Below are positions 51,951 to 62,104 of a stretch of 64,000 nucleotides of DNA, in pieces. The notes beneath the pieces were generated by a model. The model did no database searches. It had not been told where the DNA came from and saw only the letters and a program-made list of their open reading frames with translations. The stretch is from Herbihabitans rhizosphaerae (GTDB lineage: Bacteria > Actinomycetota > Actinomycetes > Mycobacteriales > Pseudonocardiaceae). Within the stretch, counting starts at the first letter, position 1. Each line of letters begins with the position of its first letter. Both the position numbers and the translations under genes were made by a program. The DNA is taken from NCBI RefSeq assembly GCF_004216555.1, contig NZ_SGWQ01000001.1, forward strand, positions 248,001 through 312,000, given 5' to 3'.

Positions 51951-53299
51951 ACCGTGCTCCGGACCTTCTTGAACCGGTCGGAGTGCTGCGCCCGGGTCGT
52001 CACCTCGATCAACGCCGGGACCTTGAACGGTTCCAGCCTGCCGGCGCTGAACGCGCGGATCCGTTCCCGCAGCGACGATTCCGCCTCGTGCTCGGCCAGC
52101 CGGACGGTGGCCTTCACGACCATTCCGGTCACCGGGCTCGGATGCCCGGACACCGTCGCCTCGACCACGTTCGGGATCTCCAGCAGCAGGTTCTCCACCT
52201 CGGCCGGGTACACCTTCTCGCCGCCGACGTTGATGATCTCCGACCGCCGGCCGAGCACCCTGATGTAGTCGCCGTCGGTCTCGACCACGTCCTGGGTGTT
52301 GAAGAATCCCTCGTCGTCGAATGGCGCCGGCGCGTTCAGGTAGCCGAGCATCGCCATGTCCGACTTGATCCACAGCACGTTGTCCACGATCTTGTGCCGG
52401 AAGCCGTCGTCGCCGAGCGCGAACCACAGCTCGCCGTCGCTCCTGGACCTGGTGGGCAGGATCCCCAACTCGGAGAGCCCGTAGGTCTGCTTGAACCGGA
52501 CATTCGGTAGTGCTGCGGTCAGCTTTCGCAGCGTCAGTTCCGGCATCGGCTCCGTGCCATAGGTGATGAGCCGCAATGATTCCGTCGAATGGCGTCCGAG
52601 CGCTCCCGAGATGAGCACCATATTGAGAAATGTCGGCGTCGTCGGGAGCACACCGACCCGATGCGCCGCGATCGTGGCGAATACTTGATCCGGTGTCCGT
52701 TCGGCCACCGTCACCACGGTCCCACCCTGGCTCAGGGTGTGGAACAGGGTGTTGATCCCGCCGATGTGGTCGAGGTTGAGAAACGAAAGAATGCGCTTGC
52801 CGCGCTTCTGGTCACCGTATTTGGCGAGCAGCTTGTCGAAGTCGAGAACGGACGCCTTGCTGCGGCCCGTGGTGCCGGAGCTGAACAGTACGAGGCCGGG
52901 CCGGGCCTCGTCCCTGAGCCCGCGGTACAGCTCGTGGCCGGCCAGCACGTGCCGGTGTTCGCAGTGCCGATCACCGGTGTCGTCCACCGTGATCACCACC
53001 TCGACCTCGGCGATGTCGAGGAACTCGGCGCGTTTGGCCGCCGCGGGCGAGTTGAGCGGCACCGCGATCGCCCGCCGGTCGACCAGCGCGAGCAGCCCGG
53101 CACAGGTGTGCGGTGACGATCGCCCGTCCAGCGCGACGACCTGCCCCGGCCGGACGTCGTGCCGGTCGAGATAATCGCGCCAATCGTCGAGCCCGTCCAG
53201 CAGTTCGGCGTATCCGTACGTTTTCCCGTCGAACACGACGGCATCGGAATTGCCGAAACTACTCAGCCCGCGCAGAAACGCATGACTCACTGAATGCAT
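51947..53299 (-). CDS. AMP-dependent acyl ligase
   Basis: A 450-residue member of the ANL superfamily that activates a carboxylic acid as an acyl adenylate for loading onto CoA or a carrier protein. It has the P-loop-like LVLFSSGTTGRSKASV, RFKQTYGLSELGI (A5), NTQDVVETDGDYIRVLGRRSEIINVGGEKVYPAEVE (A7-A8) and C-terminal Lys in DRFKKVRST. At 450 residues it is shorter than most CoA ligases, with a compact N-terminal domain. It is first in a coupled operon with SDR, ACP, AvrD and P-loop genes. The adjacent carrier protein makes direct acyl-ACP loading likely. Confidence 0.9.
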   Translation of the reverse strand: MHSVSHAFLRGLSSFGNSDAVVFDGKTYGYAELLDGLDDWRDYLDRHDVRPGQVVALDGRSSPHTCAGLLALVDRRAIAVPLNSPAAAKRAEFLDIAEVEVVITVDDTGDRHCEHRHVLAGHELYRGLRDEARPGLVLFSSGTTGRSKASVLDFDKLLAKYGDQKRGKRILSFLNLDHIGGINTLFHTLSQGGTVVTVAERTPDQVFATIAAHRVGVLPTTPTFLNMVLISGALGRHSTESLRLITYGTEPMPELTLRKLTAALPNVRFKQTYGLSELGILPTRSRSDGELWFALGDDGFRHKIVDNVLWIKSDMAMLGYLNAPAPFDDEGFFNTQDVVETDGDYIRVLGRRSEIINVGGEKVYPAEVENLLLEIPNVVEATVSGHPSPVTGMVVKATVRLAEHEAESSLRERIRAFSAGRLEPFKVPALIEVTTRAQHSDRFKKVRSTV

Positions 53300-53470
53300 T
53301 TAACTCTCCCCCAAGAGTATTCCCCCACATGGGCAGCCTCCGCTGCCACATCCGAGAAGAACTTAAAGCCTCGAGCACTGGCAGGCAATACCAGGATGGG
53401 GTACCCGTTCAGCTACCCCACCTTTCGACCGTGCTCGAAATTCGCAGCTCAACCGTCGAGTACTTCCATC

Positions 53471-53545
53471 ATCGGCCATTCCCATGCACCCGAGGCCGAT
53501 TGCGGAGACCTCCATGCCCTGGCTGCCGAGCGTTCGCCGGCGCAT
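53471..53545 (-). pseudogene. Aldo/keto reductase N-terminal remnant
   Basis: MRRRTLGSQGMEVSAIGLGCMGMAD is an almost perfect aldo/keto reductase N-terminus, starting with ATG at 53545. After about 25 residues the reading frame continues only into unrelated sequence (a 60-residue frame in total ending at 53363). The remaining 300 residues of the enzyme are missing. It lies in the 320-base gap between the AMP-ligase and haloperoxidase genes. This looks like a deletion scar from a lost reductase gene. Confidence 0.7.
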
Positions 53546-53619
53546 CAGTGCTCCTTATCTCGGGCAAAGCCCTCGACCTTGTGGACCGACCTCAGCGTGG
53601 CGATTCGTGGACACTCCCG

Positions 53620-55314
53620 TCAGACAGTGATCGCGGTTCCGTCGAATCGGGTGAGGCTGAACGCACAGCTCTCCCGGTAGGTCGACTTCTTCTCGCGCAG
53701 CATCCGGATGGCGATCTCCTCGCCGAGCCGGAACGCCTCGGTGTTGTCCGAGCGGTAGTGCACGCCGGGCATCGCCCGGCCGGCGCCGACGTTGGACGCC
53801 AGCTTGTTCAGCTCGCCGCCGACGGTGAGGCCGTCCGAGCCGAACCCCTGATACGGAACGAGCGTTTTGCCATCGGGGCTCGGCACCACGGGATCGGGCA
53901 GCGGCGCCGCCTCGTTGAACCACGCCTTCAGCACGGTGACGCACGCGCCGGCCACCGTGGAGTGCCCGCTCTGGTACGACGGGCTCATCGGCGACCCCTC
54001 GGGGAAACCCTGCGGCAGCAGGCAGGATCCGAACGTGCCGCGCACGCGGTCGAGGACCTCGGAGTCCAGCATCGCCGGGTGCAGGATCCCGTCGTAGCGC
54101 CCCCGGTCGTGCGCGAGGTGCACCTCGATGCGCCCGCCGAGCGCCTCCGGCCGCAGCCTGCGGTGCACGAAGAACTGCTGGTACTCGGTGTGCTTGATCG
54201 CCCGGTTGGCGACCTCCGCGAGCATGGTGACCAGGTGCGGGGTGCCGAAGGTGGGAAAGCCGACCTGGTTCGGCGAGTGCAGGTACGGGTTGCCGTGATC
54301 CTGCAACGCGGCCGGGTAGCCGGGCATGCCGAGCAGGACGAGGCACGCGTACAGGTACGGCTGGTAGAGCACGTCGAAATGTGTGTAGTGCCCCATGTCC
54401 CTCGGCGTCTGGATGTACCGCGTATTCACGAAGTCGCGCGGCGTCTGCGCCACCATGCCGCGCTGCACGGCAAGCCATTCGCCGAATTCGGTGGCGTAGT
54501 CGACACCGGGCTGAACGGTGTCGGACAATTGTGGAATCCGGTATGTTCCGTACGGAACGGTCTGCAGCAGGAATTGCGAGATGAACGGGCCCGTCCGATC
54601 GCCACGCGTGTCGCCCCGGAACAGGGTGCGCGGCGTGACGATGCCGTTCTCGCGCGGCCCACGATAGGCCGCGTATCTGGTGAGGTCGGCCGCCGCCACG
54701 GCGGCCAGCGGCGACTCCTCGAACTCGGTGAACGGCACGTCGCGCAGCAGGGCCATCCAGTACAGCTCCGCCATCTCGGCCGCGACCAGCCCGGAGTCCA
54801 CCCGCGGCGCGGGCGGCACCACCAGCGCCTGTGGGTCCGGCCCGAGTAGGTCCAAGGCCAGCCCGCCCTGCGGCCCGAGTTGCTTGCGCGCGTTGCCGAT
54901 GCCCTGCGGGATCCGGTCGAAGTCGGCCGGATGTCCGGTGCGCAGCGCGTGCCTCAGCATCCGGTACGCGGCCGGCTCGACCTCGCCCAACTCGTTGTGC
55001 GGCAAGCCTTTCGAGTAGACGGCCAGGAACGGGTAGTCGCTCTCCTCGCCGTTGTCCGGGTGCTCGGGCAGGTAGGTCGGATAGCCCAGTTCGGCGGCCT
55101 GCGAGCGCACCGCTCTGCCGTGCCGCACCCGCTGCGCGGGGTCCGGCGCCGGCTGCGTCGGGCCGATCCACCTGGCCGGTGCGGCGGGCCACCACCGCGC
55201 CACACCGTCGTCGCCGACACCATGTCGCGGCCGATTCCTCGGTGCGTCGCCGTTCGCGTGCTCCCCTAATATCGGAGCGTCGATGACACCCCGTTCAGCC
55301 GTAGCGAATTCCAT
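53620..55314 (-). CDS. Vanadium-dependent haloperoxidase family protein
   Basis: A 564-residue protein of the vanadium haloperoxidase/PAP2 group, which uses vanadate and peroxide to oxidise halides. The C-terminal active-site blocks are FFVHRRLRPEALGGR (Lys/Arg-RP region), SPSYQSGHSTVAGA (serine-glycine-histidine) and AGRAMPGVHYRSDNTEAF (second Arg and the vanadate-binding His). The N-terminal half is helical with no other domain. No signal peptide is seen. Selected ATG at 55314. It may halogenate the product of the neighbouring AvrD operon; some homologues instead act without halide. Confidence 0.88.
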   Translation of the reverse strand: MEFATAERGVIDAPILGEHANGDAPRNRPRHGVGDDGVARWWPAAPARWIGPTQPAPDPAQRVRHGRAVRSQAAELGYPTYLPEHPDNGEESDYPFLAVYSKGLPHNELGEVEPAAYRMLRHALRTGHPADFDRIPQGIGNARKQLGPQGGLALDLLGPDPQALVVPPAPRVDSGLVAAEMAELYWMALLRDVPFTEFEESPLAAVAAADLTRYAAYRGPRENGIVTPRTLFRGDTRGDRTGPFISQFLLQTVPYGTYRIPQLSDTVQPGVDYATEFGEWLAVQRGMVAQTPRDFVNTRYIQTPRDMGHYTHFDVLYQPYLYACLVLLGMPGYPAALQDHGNPYLHSPNQVGFPTFGTPHLVTMLAEVANRAIKHTEYQQFFVHRRLRPEALGGRIEVHLAHDRGRYDGILHPAMLDSEVLDRVRGTFGSCLLPQGFPEGSPMSPSYQSGHSTVAGACVTVLKAWFNEAAPLPDPVVPSPDGKTLVPYQGFGSDGLTVGGELNKLASNVGAGRAMPGVHYRSDNTEAFRLGEEIAIRMLREKKSTYRESCAFSLTRFDGTAITV

Positions 55315-55357
55315 TTCATCCCCCAGATATGTTGAATTGACGACCCATGTGGAATCG

Positions 55358-56569
55358 TCACACCGGCGAAGCCCCCCGCCTCGCCGAGATCGCACGCGCA
55401 CCCCACACGATGACGCCGGCGGCGGGAACCGCGAATGCGAACACGCTGACACCCACCCACCCGAATTCGGGATAGATCAGCGAGGAAAGTCCGCTGCCCA
55501 GTGCGCCCGCGACGAAATAGAACGTCATGTACGCGGTGTTGATCCGGCTTCTCGCCTCCGGCCGCAGCGCGTAGATGACGCTCTGGTTGCTGATGTGCAC
55601 CCCCTGGCACCCCATGTCCATCACGGCCACCCCGACGACCAGTGCGGCCAGCGAGTACTCGCCCAGCGCGATCAGCCCGAACGAGAGGGCCGTGGCGATC
55701 AGGAAGATCCCGGTACCCCGGTGCACCTTCCTCTTGTCCGCCAGCCGGCCGGCGAATCGGGCGGACAGCGCGCCAACTACGCCGACCAGCGCGAACAACC
55801 CGATCGCGCTGGTGCTCCAGCCGTAGTCCGGCCCGCCGAGCAGGAACGTCGAGCCGGTCCAGAACGCGTTGAACGCGGCGAAACACAAGCCGCCGTAGAG
55901 CATCCGCAGCCGCAGCTGGGGCTCCTCGCGCACGATCGTGACCACCGATCCGAGCAGCTCCCGGTACCGCATCGTGGCGCGCGGCGCGAGCACCGGCAGC
56001 CTCCGGTGCAGCAGCAGCGCGACCACCGCGGTGATCAGCGCGCCGAAGGCGAACACGGCACGCCAGTCGGCCGCGTCGGCGATCAGCCCGGACACCGTCC
56101 TGGAGATCAGCACGCCCACCAGCAGGCCGCTCATGACCGTGCTCACCACCCGGCCACGCTGGTCCGGCGGCGCCAGCTCCGCGGCGAACGGCACCAGTAC
56201 CTGGACCGCGACGGAGGTCACCCCGACGATCGCGGCCGCCACGACGAACACCGCGTACCCCGATGCCACCGCCATCGTGACCATGCCGGCGACGTTGCAG
56301 ATCAGCATCGGCATCAGCAGGCCGCGCCGCTCCAGCAGGTCGCCGAGCGGCACCAGGGTGGCCAGGCCGATCGCGTAGCCGATCTGGATCAGCGAGACGG
56401 CGAGCCCGATGGCCCGGTCCGACACGTGAAACGCCTCCGCGAGCGCGTGCTCCAGCGGCACCGCGTAGTACAGATTCGCCACGACGGTGCCCACCGCGAC
56501 CGTCAACAAGATCAGTGTTGTGCGCCGCAAGGCAGGTGTGATCTGCGCAGGCGCGATTGCCAGTGCCAT
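55358..56569 (-). CDS. MFS transporter, DHA1-like
   Basis: A 403-residue major-facilitator protein with 12 hydrophobic segments. The loop 2-3 motif appears as LVPLGDLLERRGLLMPML and its duplicate as GRLADKRKVHRG. Sequence style (YYAVPLEHALAEAF, RGRVVSTVMSGLLVGVLISRTVSGLIAD) matches drug:proton antiporters of the YnfM/NepI type. The ATG at 56569 follows GGGGGA. It is divergent from a TetR gene with palindromes between and ends 44 bases before the haloperoxidase start. It probably exports the cluster product. Confidence 0.92.
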   Translation of the reverse strand: MALAIAPAQITPALRRTTLILLTVAVGTVVANLYYAVPLEHALAEAFHVSDRAIGLAVSLIQIGYAIGLATLVPLGDLLERRGLLMPMLICNVAGMVTMAVASGYAVFVVAAAIVGVTSVAVQVLVPFAAELAPPDQRGRVVSTVMSGLLVGVLISRTVSGLIADAADWRAVFAFGALITAVVALLLHRRLPVLAPRATMRYRELLGSVVTIVREEPQLRLRMLYGGLCFAAFNAFWTGSTFLLGGPDYGWSTSAIGLFALVGVVGALSARFAGRLADKRKVHRGTGIFLIATALSFGLIALGEYSLAALVVGVAVMDMGCQGVHISNQSVIYALRPEARSRINTAYMTFYFVAGALGSGLSSLIYPEFGWVGVSVFAFAVPAAGVIVWGARAISARRGASPV

Positions 56570-56578
56570 TGAGTCCCC

Positions 56579-56639
56579 CAACCACAACGTTGGGGTTGCA
56601 CTTTAGCCGGGGCGATTCGGAACGTCAACGATCACGTTG
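56579..56639. promoter_or_regulatory. TetR operator-like palindromes at the MFS/TetR divergent promoter
   Basis: Site 1, CAACCACAACGTTGGGGTTG (56579-56598), is palindromic at 18 of 20 positions around AACGTT. Site 2, CAACGATCACGTTG (56626-56639), has arms CAACG/CGTTG. Both share the CAACG/CGTTG half-site and occupy the 86-base gap between the two start codons. Confidence 0.68.
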
Positions 56640-56655
56640 GAGTTAGACTGACCGG

Positions 56656-57255
56656 GTGGCCTGGGACACCGAACAGACGCGCAGGAGGCTCAAGGAAGCG
56701 GCGACCGAGGAGTTCGCCGCCAACGGTCTCAACGGCACGACGGTGGAGCGCATCGCCCGCCGGGCCTCGGTGAACAAGGAGCGGCTCTACCACTACTTCG
56801 GCGACAAGGAGCAGCTCTACGCCGCGATCCTCAACGACGAACTGGTCCGGATCGCCGAGGCCGTTCAACTCCCCTCGGCCGAAGACATGGACGTCGGCGA
56901 GTTCGCCGGCCGGGTGTTCGACTACCACTCCAGCCACCCGCACCTGGCCCGGCTGCTGCACTGGGAGGGACTGTCCTACGCGGGCAAGATCCCGCTCCAG
57001 GAGAAGCGCACGCCGTACTACACGGCCAAGGTGGACGCCATCAAGGCGGCCCAGCGCGCCGGCGGGATCACCGACGAGCTGGACCCCGCCGATCTCGCCT
57101 TCATGCTGATCGCGCTCGCGGCGTGGTGGTTCGCCGTGCCGCAGGTCGTGCAGATGCTGACCGGACAGACCGGCGACGATCCGGCCGACCGCGCCAAACA
57201 GCGCGCCGCCGTGGTCATCGCGGCCCGCCGGCTCGCCCACGACCCACCCCGGTAA
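56656..57255 (+). CDS. TetR/AcrR family regulator
   Basis: A 199-residue repressor. The helix-turn-helix (about 8-54) is TRRRLKEAATEEFAANGLNGTTVERIARRASVNKERLYHYFGDKEQL. The C-terminal domain, with FDYHSSHPHLARLLHWEGLSY, resembles TetR_C_17-type proteins. GTG start. It is divergent from the MFS exporter, with two matching palindromes between, so it probably represses the exporter and perhaps the haloperoxidase gene downstream of it. Confidence 0.92.
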   Translation: MAWDTEQTRRRLKEAATEEFAANGLNGTTVERIARRASVNKERLYHYFGDKEQLYAAILNDELVRIAEAVQLPSAEDMDVGEFAGRVFDYHSSHPHLARLLHWEGLSYAGKIPLQEKRTPYYTAKVDAIKAAQRAGGITDELDPADLAFMLIALAAWWFAVPQVVQMLTGQTGDDPADRAKQRAAVVIAARRLAHDPPR

Positions 57256-57343
57256 GCCACCGAGAAGCCGCTGTCCCGCGCCAGGGCTCTGCCGACCAAC
57301 GCCGTGCCACCCGAAGCTTGACAACCGCGCCGGTGCCCGTTCG

Positions 57344-57367
57344 CGTACTTTAGCCCGCTAAAGTACG
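57344..57367. promoter_or_regulatory. 24-bp perfect palindrome, unassigned
   Basis: CGTACTTTAGC (57344-57354) and GCTAAAGTACG (57357-57367) are exact reverse complements around CC. It has the form of a repressor operator and contains an AT-rich core, and TTGACA lies 22 bases upstream of TACTTT. No gene starts shortly downstream on either strand. It lies in the 230-base gap after tetR. Confidence 0.5.
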
Positions 57368-57417
57368 TCAGTCACCGAGAAAGCCCAGGTCAGCCGTGAT
57401 CAACAGGTGACCGAGAA

Positions 57418-57468
57418 CGTGAAGGTGGTGCACGTAGGGCGGCGCGCGGTGATGGGGCCACCTTCACG
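57418..57468. terminator. Inverted repeat downstream of the LuxR-type gene
   Basis: CGTGAAGGTGG (57418-57428) and CCACCTTCACG (57458-57468) pair perfectly over 11 bases with a 29-base loop. It lies just past the stop of the leftward LuxR-type gene, so a terminator role is likely. Confidence 0.5.
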
Positions 57469-57485
57469 GGTCGCTCAGCGCGCTT

Positions 57486-58142
57486 TCAGACGACTCCGTC
57501 ACGCACGGCCCGTGCGACGGCGAGCGTGCGGTTGGGGCAGTCGAGCTTGGCCAGGATGTTCGCGACCAGGCGTTTCGCGCCGTGCTCGGAGATGCGCAGC
57601 CGCCGGGCGATCTGCTTGTTGCTCAGGCCTTCCACGAGCAGCGCCAGCACCTGACGCTCGCGCGGTGTCAGGCGCGGCGCGGCGCTCGCCGCGGTCGCGC
57701 GCTGCCGCAGGATCGCCGGCAGCCACCGGGCCAGCCCCGAGGGCAGCGACGACGCGCCGTCCGTACCGCACAGCGCGTTGTGCAGGGCTCGTTCGTCCAG
57801 GTCGTCGACCCCGAGATAGCCGACACCGTCGAGCACCCAGCCCGGTTCGACCAGTTCGAGATCACCGTCGGCGACCAGCAGCAGGACTCTCATCCCGGCG
57901 CGCACGGCCGCGCGGAGATCGGCGACGGTCGCGCCGTCGACCTCGGCCAATCTGGCGATCAGGACACTCCGGCCGCGCGCCGTGTCGAGCCCGCCGCGCA
58001 GGTCACGCCGAGAGGCGACCTCGGTCATCCCCAGCGCGTCGAGCATCTTCTCCAGACCGCCGCGCAACAGGTCGTTGCGCATCGCGACGGTGATCGGAAG
58101 AGTGCTCGATCTGATGGCCGCGCGCCTGCCACTGCAAGTCAT
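57486..58142 (-). CDS. LuxR-type regulator with degenerate receiver domain
   Basis: A 218-residue NarL/LuxR-like protein. The C-terminal GerE helix-turn-helix is clear: LTPRERQVLALLVEGLSNKQIARRLRISEHGAKRLVANILAKL. The N-terminal domain has receiver-like periodicity (PITVAMRNDLLRGGLEKML, MRVLLLVADGDLEL), but no acidic pocket or phospho-acceptor Asp can be placed, so phosphorylation is unlikely. ATG at 58142 follows GGGGGAAG. No sensor kinase is nearby. Target unknown. Confidence 0.82.
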   Translation of the reverse strand: MTCSGRRAAIRSSTLPITVAMRNDLLRGGLEKMLDALGMTEVASRRDLRGGLDTARGRSVLIARLAEVDGATVADLRAAVRAGMRVLLLVADGDLELVEPGWVLDGVGYLGVDDLDERALHNALCGTDGASSLPSGLARWLPAILRQRATAASAAPRLTPRERQVLALLVEGLSNKQIARRLRISEHGAKRLVANILAKLDCPNRTLAVARAVRDGVV

Positions 58143-58313
58143 GGTCTTCCCCCAAAGCCCAGTTCCCCAGAGCCGAGGCCGAGCACGGCGCGCAAGCCGG
58201 TGTCCCCCACGCACCTCTGTCGCGTCCGCGTCGGCCTCGGATCTCCAACTCTACCGTTGGATGGCGCGTGAGAATACCCGAAAACGTCGGTAATTCCGTT
58301 TCTCGGCGTGCCG

Positions 58314-58886
58314 TTACAACTCCGGGCCTCGGCTGCGCAGGTCGTCGACCGTGGACATCGCGTCACGCAGTTCGTCCAGCCAGGACTCGGCGTGCTCGCC
58401 GACCAGCCGCACCGCCCAGGCCAGCGCCTCGGAACGAGAACGCGCGACACCGGCGTCCACCAGCGTGTCCAGCACCAGCCGCTCGGGCTGACGCAGCCGC
58501 GTCATCACCGGTACGGAGATCGTGGTGAACAGCTCCTCGGTCGAGCCGAGTTTCGCGCCCCACGCGACCTTGCGCTGGTAGCGGTGCTCGGCCTGGCGCG
58601 CGATCTCGATCCGCTCGTCCCGCGTCTGCTCGCGCCAGCGGCTGATCCGCCCGGACTCGGCGGCCGACCGCGCGGCCTCGTCGTCGAACTCGCCGGACAG
58701 TTCCGGCAGCTCGCCGACCAGGATGATCTCCTCCCGGTCGACCATCACGACCGGCGCGCCGGTGAACCACTCGTCCGGCAGCCGGCCCTCGAACCACGCC
58801 GCCGCGTCGTCCGCCGACGGCAGATCGGCCTGCTGCCATCCGCCCTTGCCCCGGCCTCGTCCGTGCCCGTGCCATCCTCGTCGCAT
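58314..58886 (-). CDS. Conserved hypothetical protein, Gly/His-rich N-terminus
   Basis: A 190-residue protein of unknown function. It begins MRRGWHGHGRGRGKGGWQQ, then an ADDAAAWFEGRLPDEWFTGAPVVMVDREEIILVGELPE strand region and long charged helices. It ends with a segment resembling a ribbon-helix-helix/CopG tail: LVDAGVARSRSEALAWAVRLVGEHAESWLDELRDAM. The ATG at 58886 is favoured over the one at 58892 because GAGGAG is then 6 bases away. Upstream, CGATTACA occurs twice in direct orientation (about 58898-58914). Confidence 0.65.
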   Translation of the reverse strand: MRRGWHGHGRGRGKGGWQQADLPSADDAAAWFEGRLPDEWFTGAPVVMVDREEIILVGELPELSGEFDDEAARSAAESGRISRWREQTRDERIEIARQAEHRYQRKVAWGAKLGSTEELFTTISVPVMTRLRQPERLVLDTLVDAGVARSRSEALAWAVRLVGEHAESWLDELRDAMSTVDDLRSRGPEL

Positions 58887-58975
58887 CGCCATCTCCTCGA
58901 TTACACGATTACATCGATACCGAAGCTACGCCGATTCTCGGTGACTGGCACGAGTGTTCGCTGGCGGTGGACAGG

Positions 58976-60991
<2,016 letters not shown>

Positions 60992-61039
60992 ACCTCCAGC
61001 GTCCCAGCCGCTCGACTCTGACGTCGGTCGGGTGCGACT

Positions 61040-61054
61040 TTGCCGATACGGCAA
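61040..61054. promoter_or_regulatory. Inverted repeat in the DUF255/cupin divergent promoter
   Basis: TTGCCG-ATA-CGGCAA is a perfect 6-bp inverted repeat with a 3-base centre, 49 bases from the DUF255 start and 68 from the cupin start. Operator-like; no regulator is adjacent. Confidence 0.4.
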
Positions 61055-61121
61055 GGAAAGTTGTCGATCTCGGCGTGCCGGCCGCAACCTGGGCGCACCG
61101 AAGACCGAGGAGGGAATCCCG

Positions 61122-61502
61122 ATGACCAACCGCGTTCACCACGTCAGGGCCGGCGAGCTGGACGGCAACACCGCGATCAGCGGCGGCACGGTCGGCTCAA
61201 GGAAGCTCTGGATGGGCATGGTCGAGAACCCGCCCGGCAGCGCCACCGACAACCACCACCACGGCGACTCGGAGGCCGGGGTCTTCGTGGTCAGCGGACA
61301 CCCGGTGTTCGTCTACCACGACGGCACGAAGGAGGTGCGGCTTCCCGGTGGGCCCGGCGACTTCTTCCTCGTCCCGCCGAACGTGCCGCACCGCGAGGAG
61401 AACCCGGATCCGAACGAGCCGGTCGTGGTCGTGATCGCGCGGACCACGCAGGAGCCGATCAAGGTCTCCCTGCCCGAGTTGTACCGGCTCGAGGCGAGCT
61501 GA
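61122..61502 (+). CDS. Cupin domain protein
   Basis: A 126-residue single-domain cupin. Metal-binding histidines are in [25 protein letters not shown] (motif 1, HxH plus Glu-like) and [13 protein letters not shown] (motif 2 His). The fold serves many enzymes and binding proteins, so function is open. The ATG follows GAGGAGGGAAT. The oppositely transcribed small gene would, in its present frame, run 190 bases into this gene. Confidence 0.87.
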   Translation: MTNRVHHVRAGELDGNTAISGGTVGSRKLWMGMVENPPGSATDNHHHGDSEAGVFVVSGHPVFVYHDGTKEVRLPGGPGDFFLVPPNVPHREENPDPNEPVVVVIARTTQEPIKVSLPELYRLEAS

Positions 61503-62104
61503 CGCGGGTCACCGGCTAGCGGCGCCCCCCCCCCCGCTGTTTCCTGGGGTGGCGTCGCGTCGGGGACCTGCGGATGCAGGGGCGCGATGTTCGCGACGGC
61601 GGCCAACATGTCAGCCATGCCGGACAGCACGACGCGGGTCTTCGCCAGTTCCTCGCGCAGTTCGTCGTGGCGCTCCCAGTTCCGCTCGTGGGTCGCCGGG
61701 TCCGTGCCCTCTGGGCGCTTGCTCTCCCAGGTCATCAGCGCCGGATGCCACCTGCTGAGCAGCGGCCGAAGCGCACCGTCGAGCACCCGCACGGCGACCT
61801 CGCCGAACACGACCTGCCCCGGATCGTGCGGTCGTGCCAAAGCTGGGCCGTACTTGCGCAGGATCGTCCTGGTGATCTCGAACATCGAGTAGAAACTGGT
61901 CAGCGCCTCCCGAACGAGCCCTTCGTTCGGGCGCAGCTCCACCACGGTGACGCGGGTGACCAGCTCGACGTAGAGTTCCCAGGCCGCCTTGACCTCGGCC
62001 TGGTCCGGCTCCCAGGTGCCGCTGATCTCGCCGAGGAACGGCAGCTTCAGCTTGACGGCGATCTGCTGTGGCCGTCCGCGCCTCCTCCCGCGACGCCTGC
62101 TCAT
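61313..62104 (-). CDS. TIR-STAND-linked small protein A, with frame-unstable C-terminus
   Basis: As read, 263 residues. The first part (about 1-187) is a basic head, MSRRRGRRRGRPQQ, then helices including AAWELYVELVTRVTVVELRPNEGLVREALTS and HERNWERHDELREELAKTRVVLSGMADMLAAV. This matches the neighbouring protein B and the visible end of the TIR-STAND protein. The frame then crosses an 11-G tract (coding strand) and continues antisense through the cupin gene with low-complexity sequence. With one G fewer it stops at once (TAG at 61516-61518). The true end is therefore probably near 61516. The ATG overlaps gene B's stop (ATGA). No known family. Confidence 0.6.
   Translation of the reverse strand: MSRRRGRRRGRPQQIAVKLKLPFLGEISGTWEPDQAEVKAAWELYVELVTRVTVVELRPNEGLVREALTSFYSMFEITRTILRKYGPALARPHDPGQVVFGEVAVRVLDGALRPLLSRWHPALMTWESKRPEGTDPATHERNWERHDELREELAKTRVVLSGMADMLAAVANIAPLHPQVPDATPPQETAGGGAPLAGDPRQLASSRYNSGRETLIGSCVVRAITTTTGSFGSGFSSRCGTFGGTRKKSPGPPGSRTSFVPSW
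61525..61535. repeat. 11-base homopolymeric C tract
   Basis: Eleven consecutive C on the plus strand lie inside the coding part of small protein A. Changing the length by one base switches its C-terminus between an immediate stop and a long extension over the cupin gene. It may be a slippage hotspot or a sequencing error. Confidence 0.85.
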
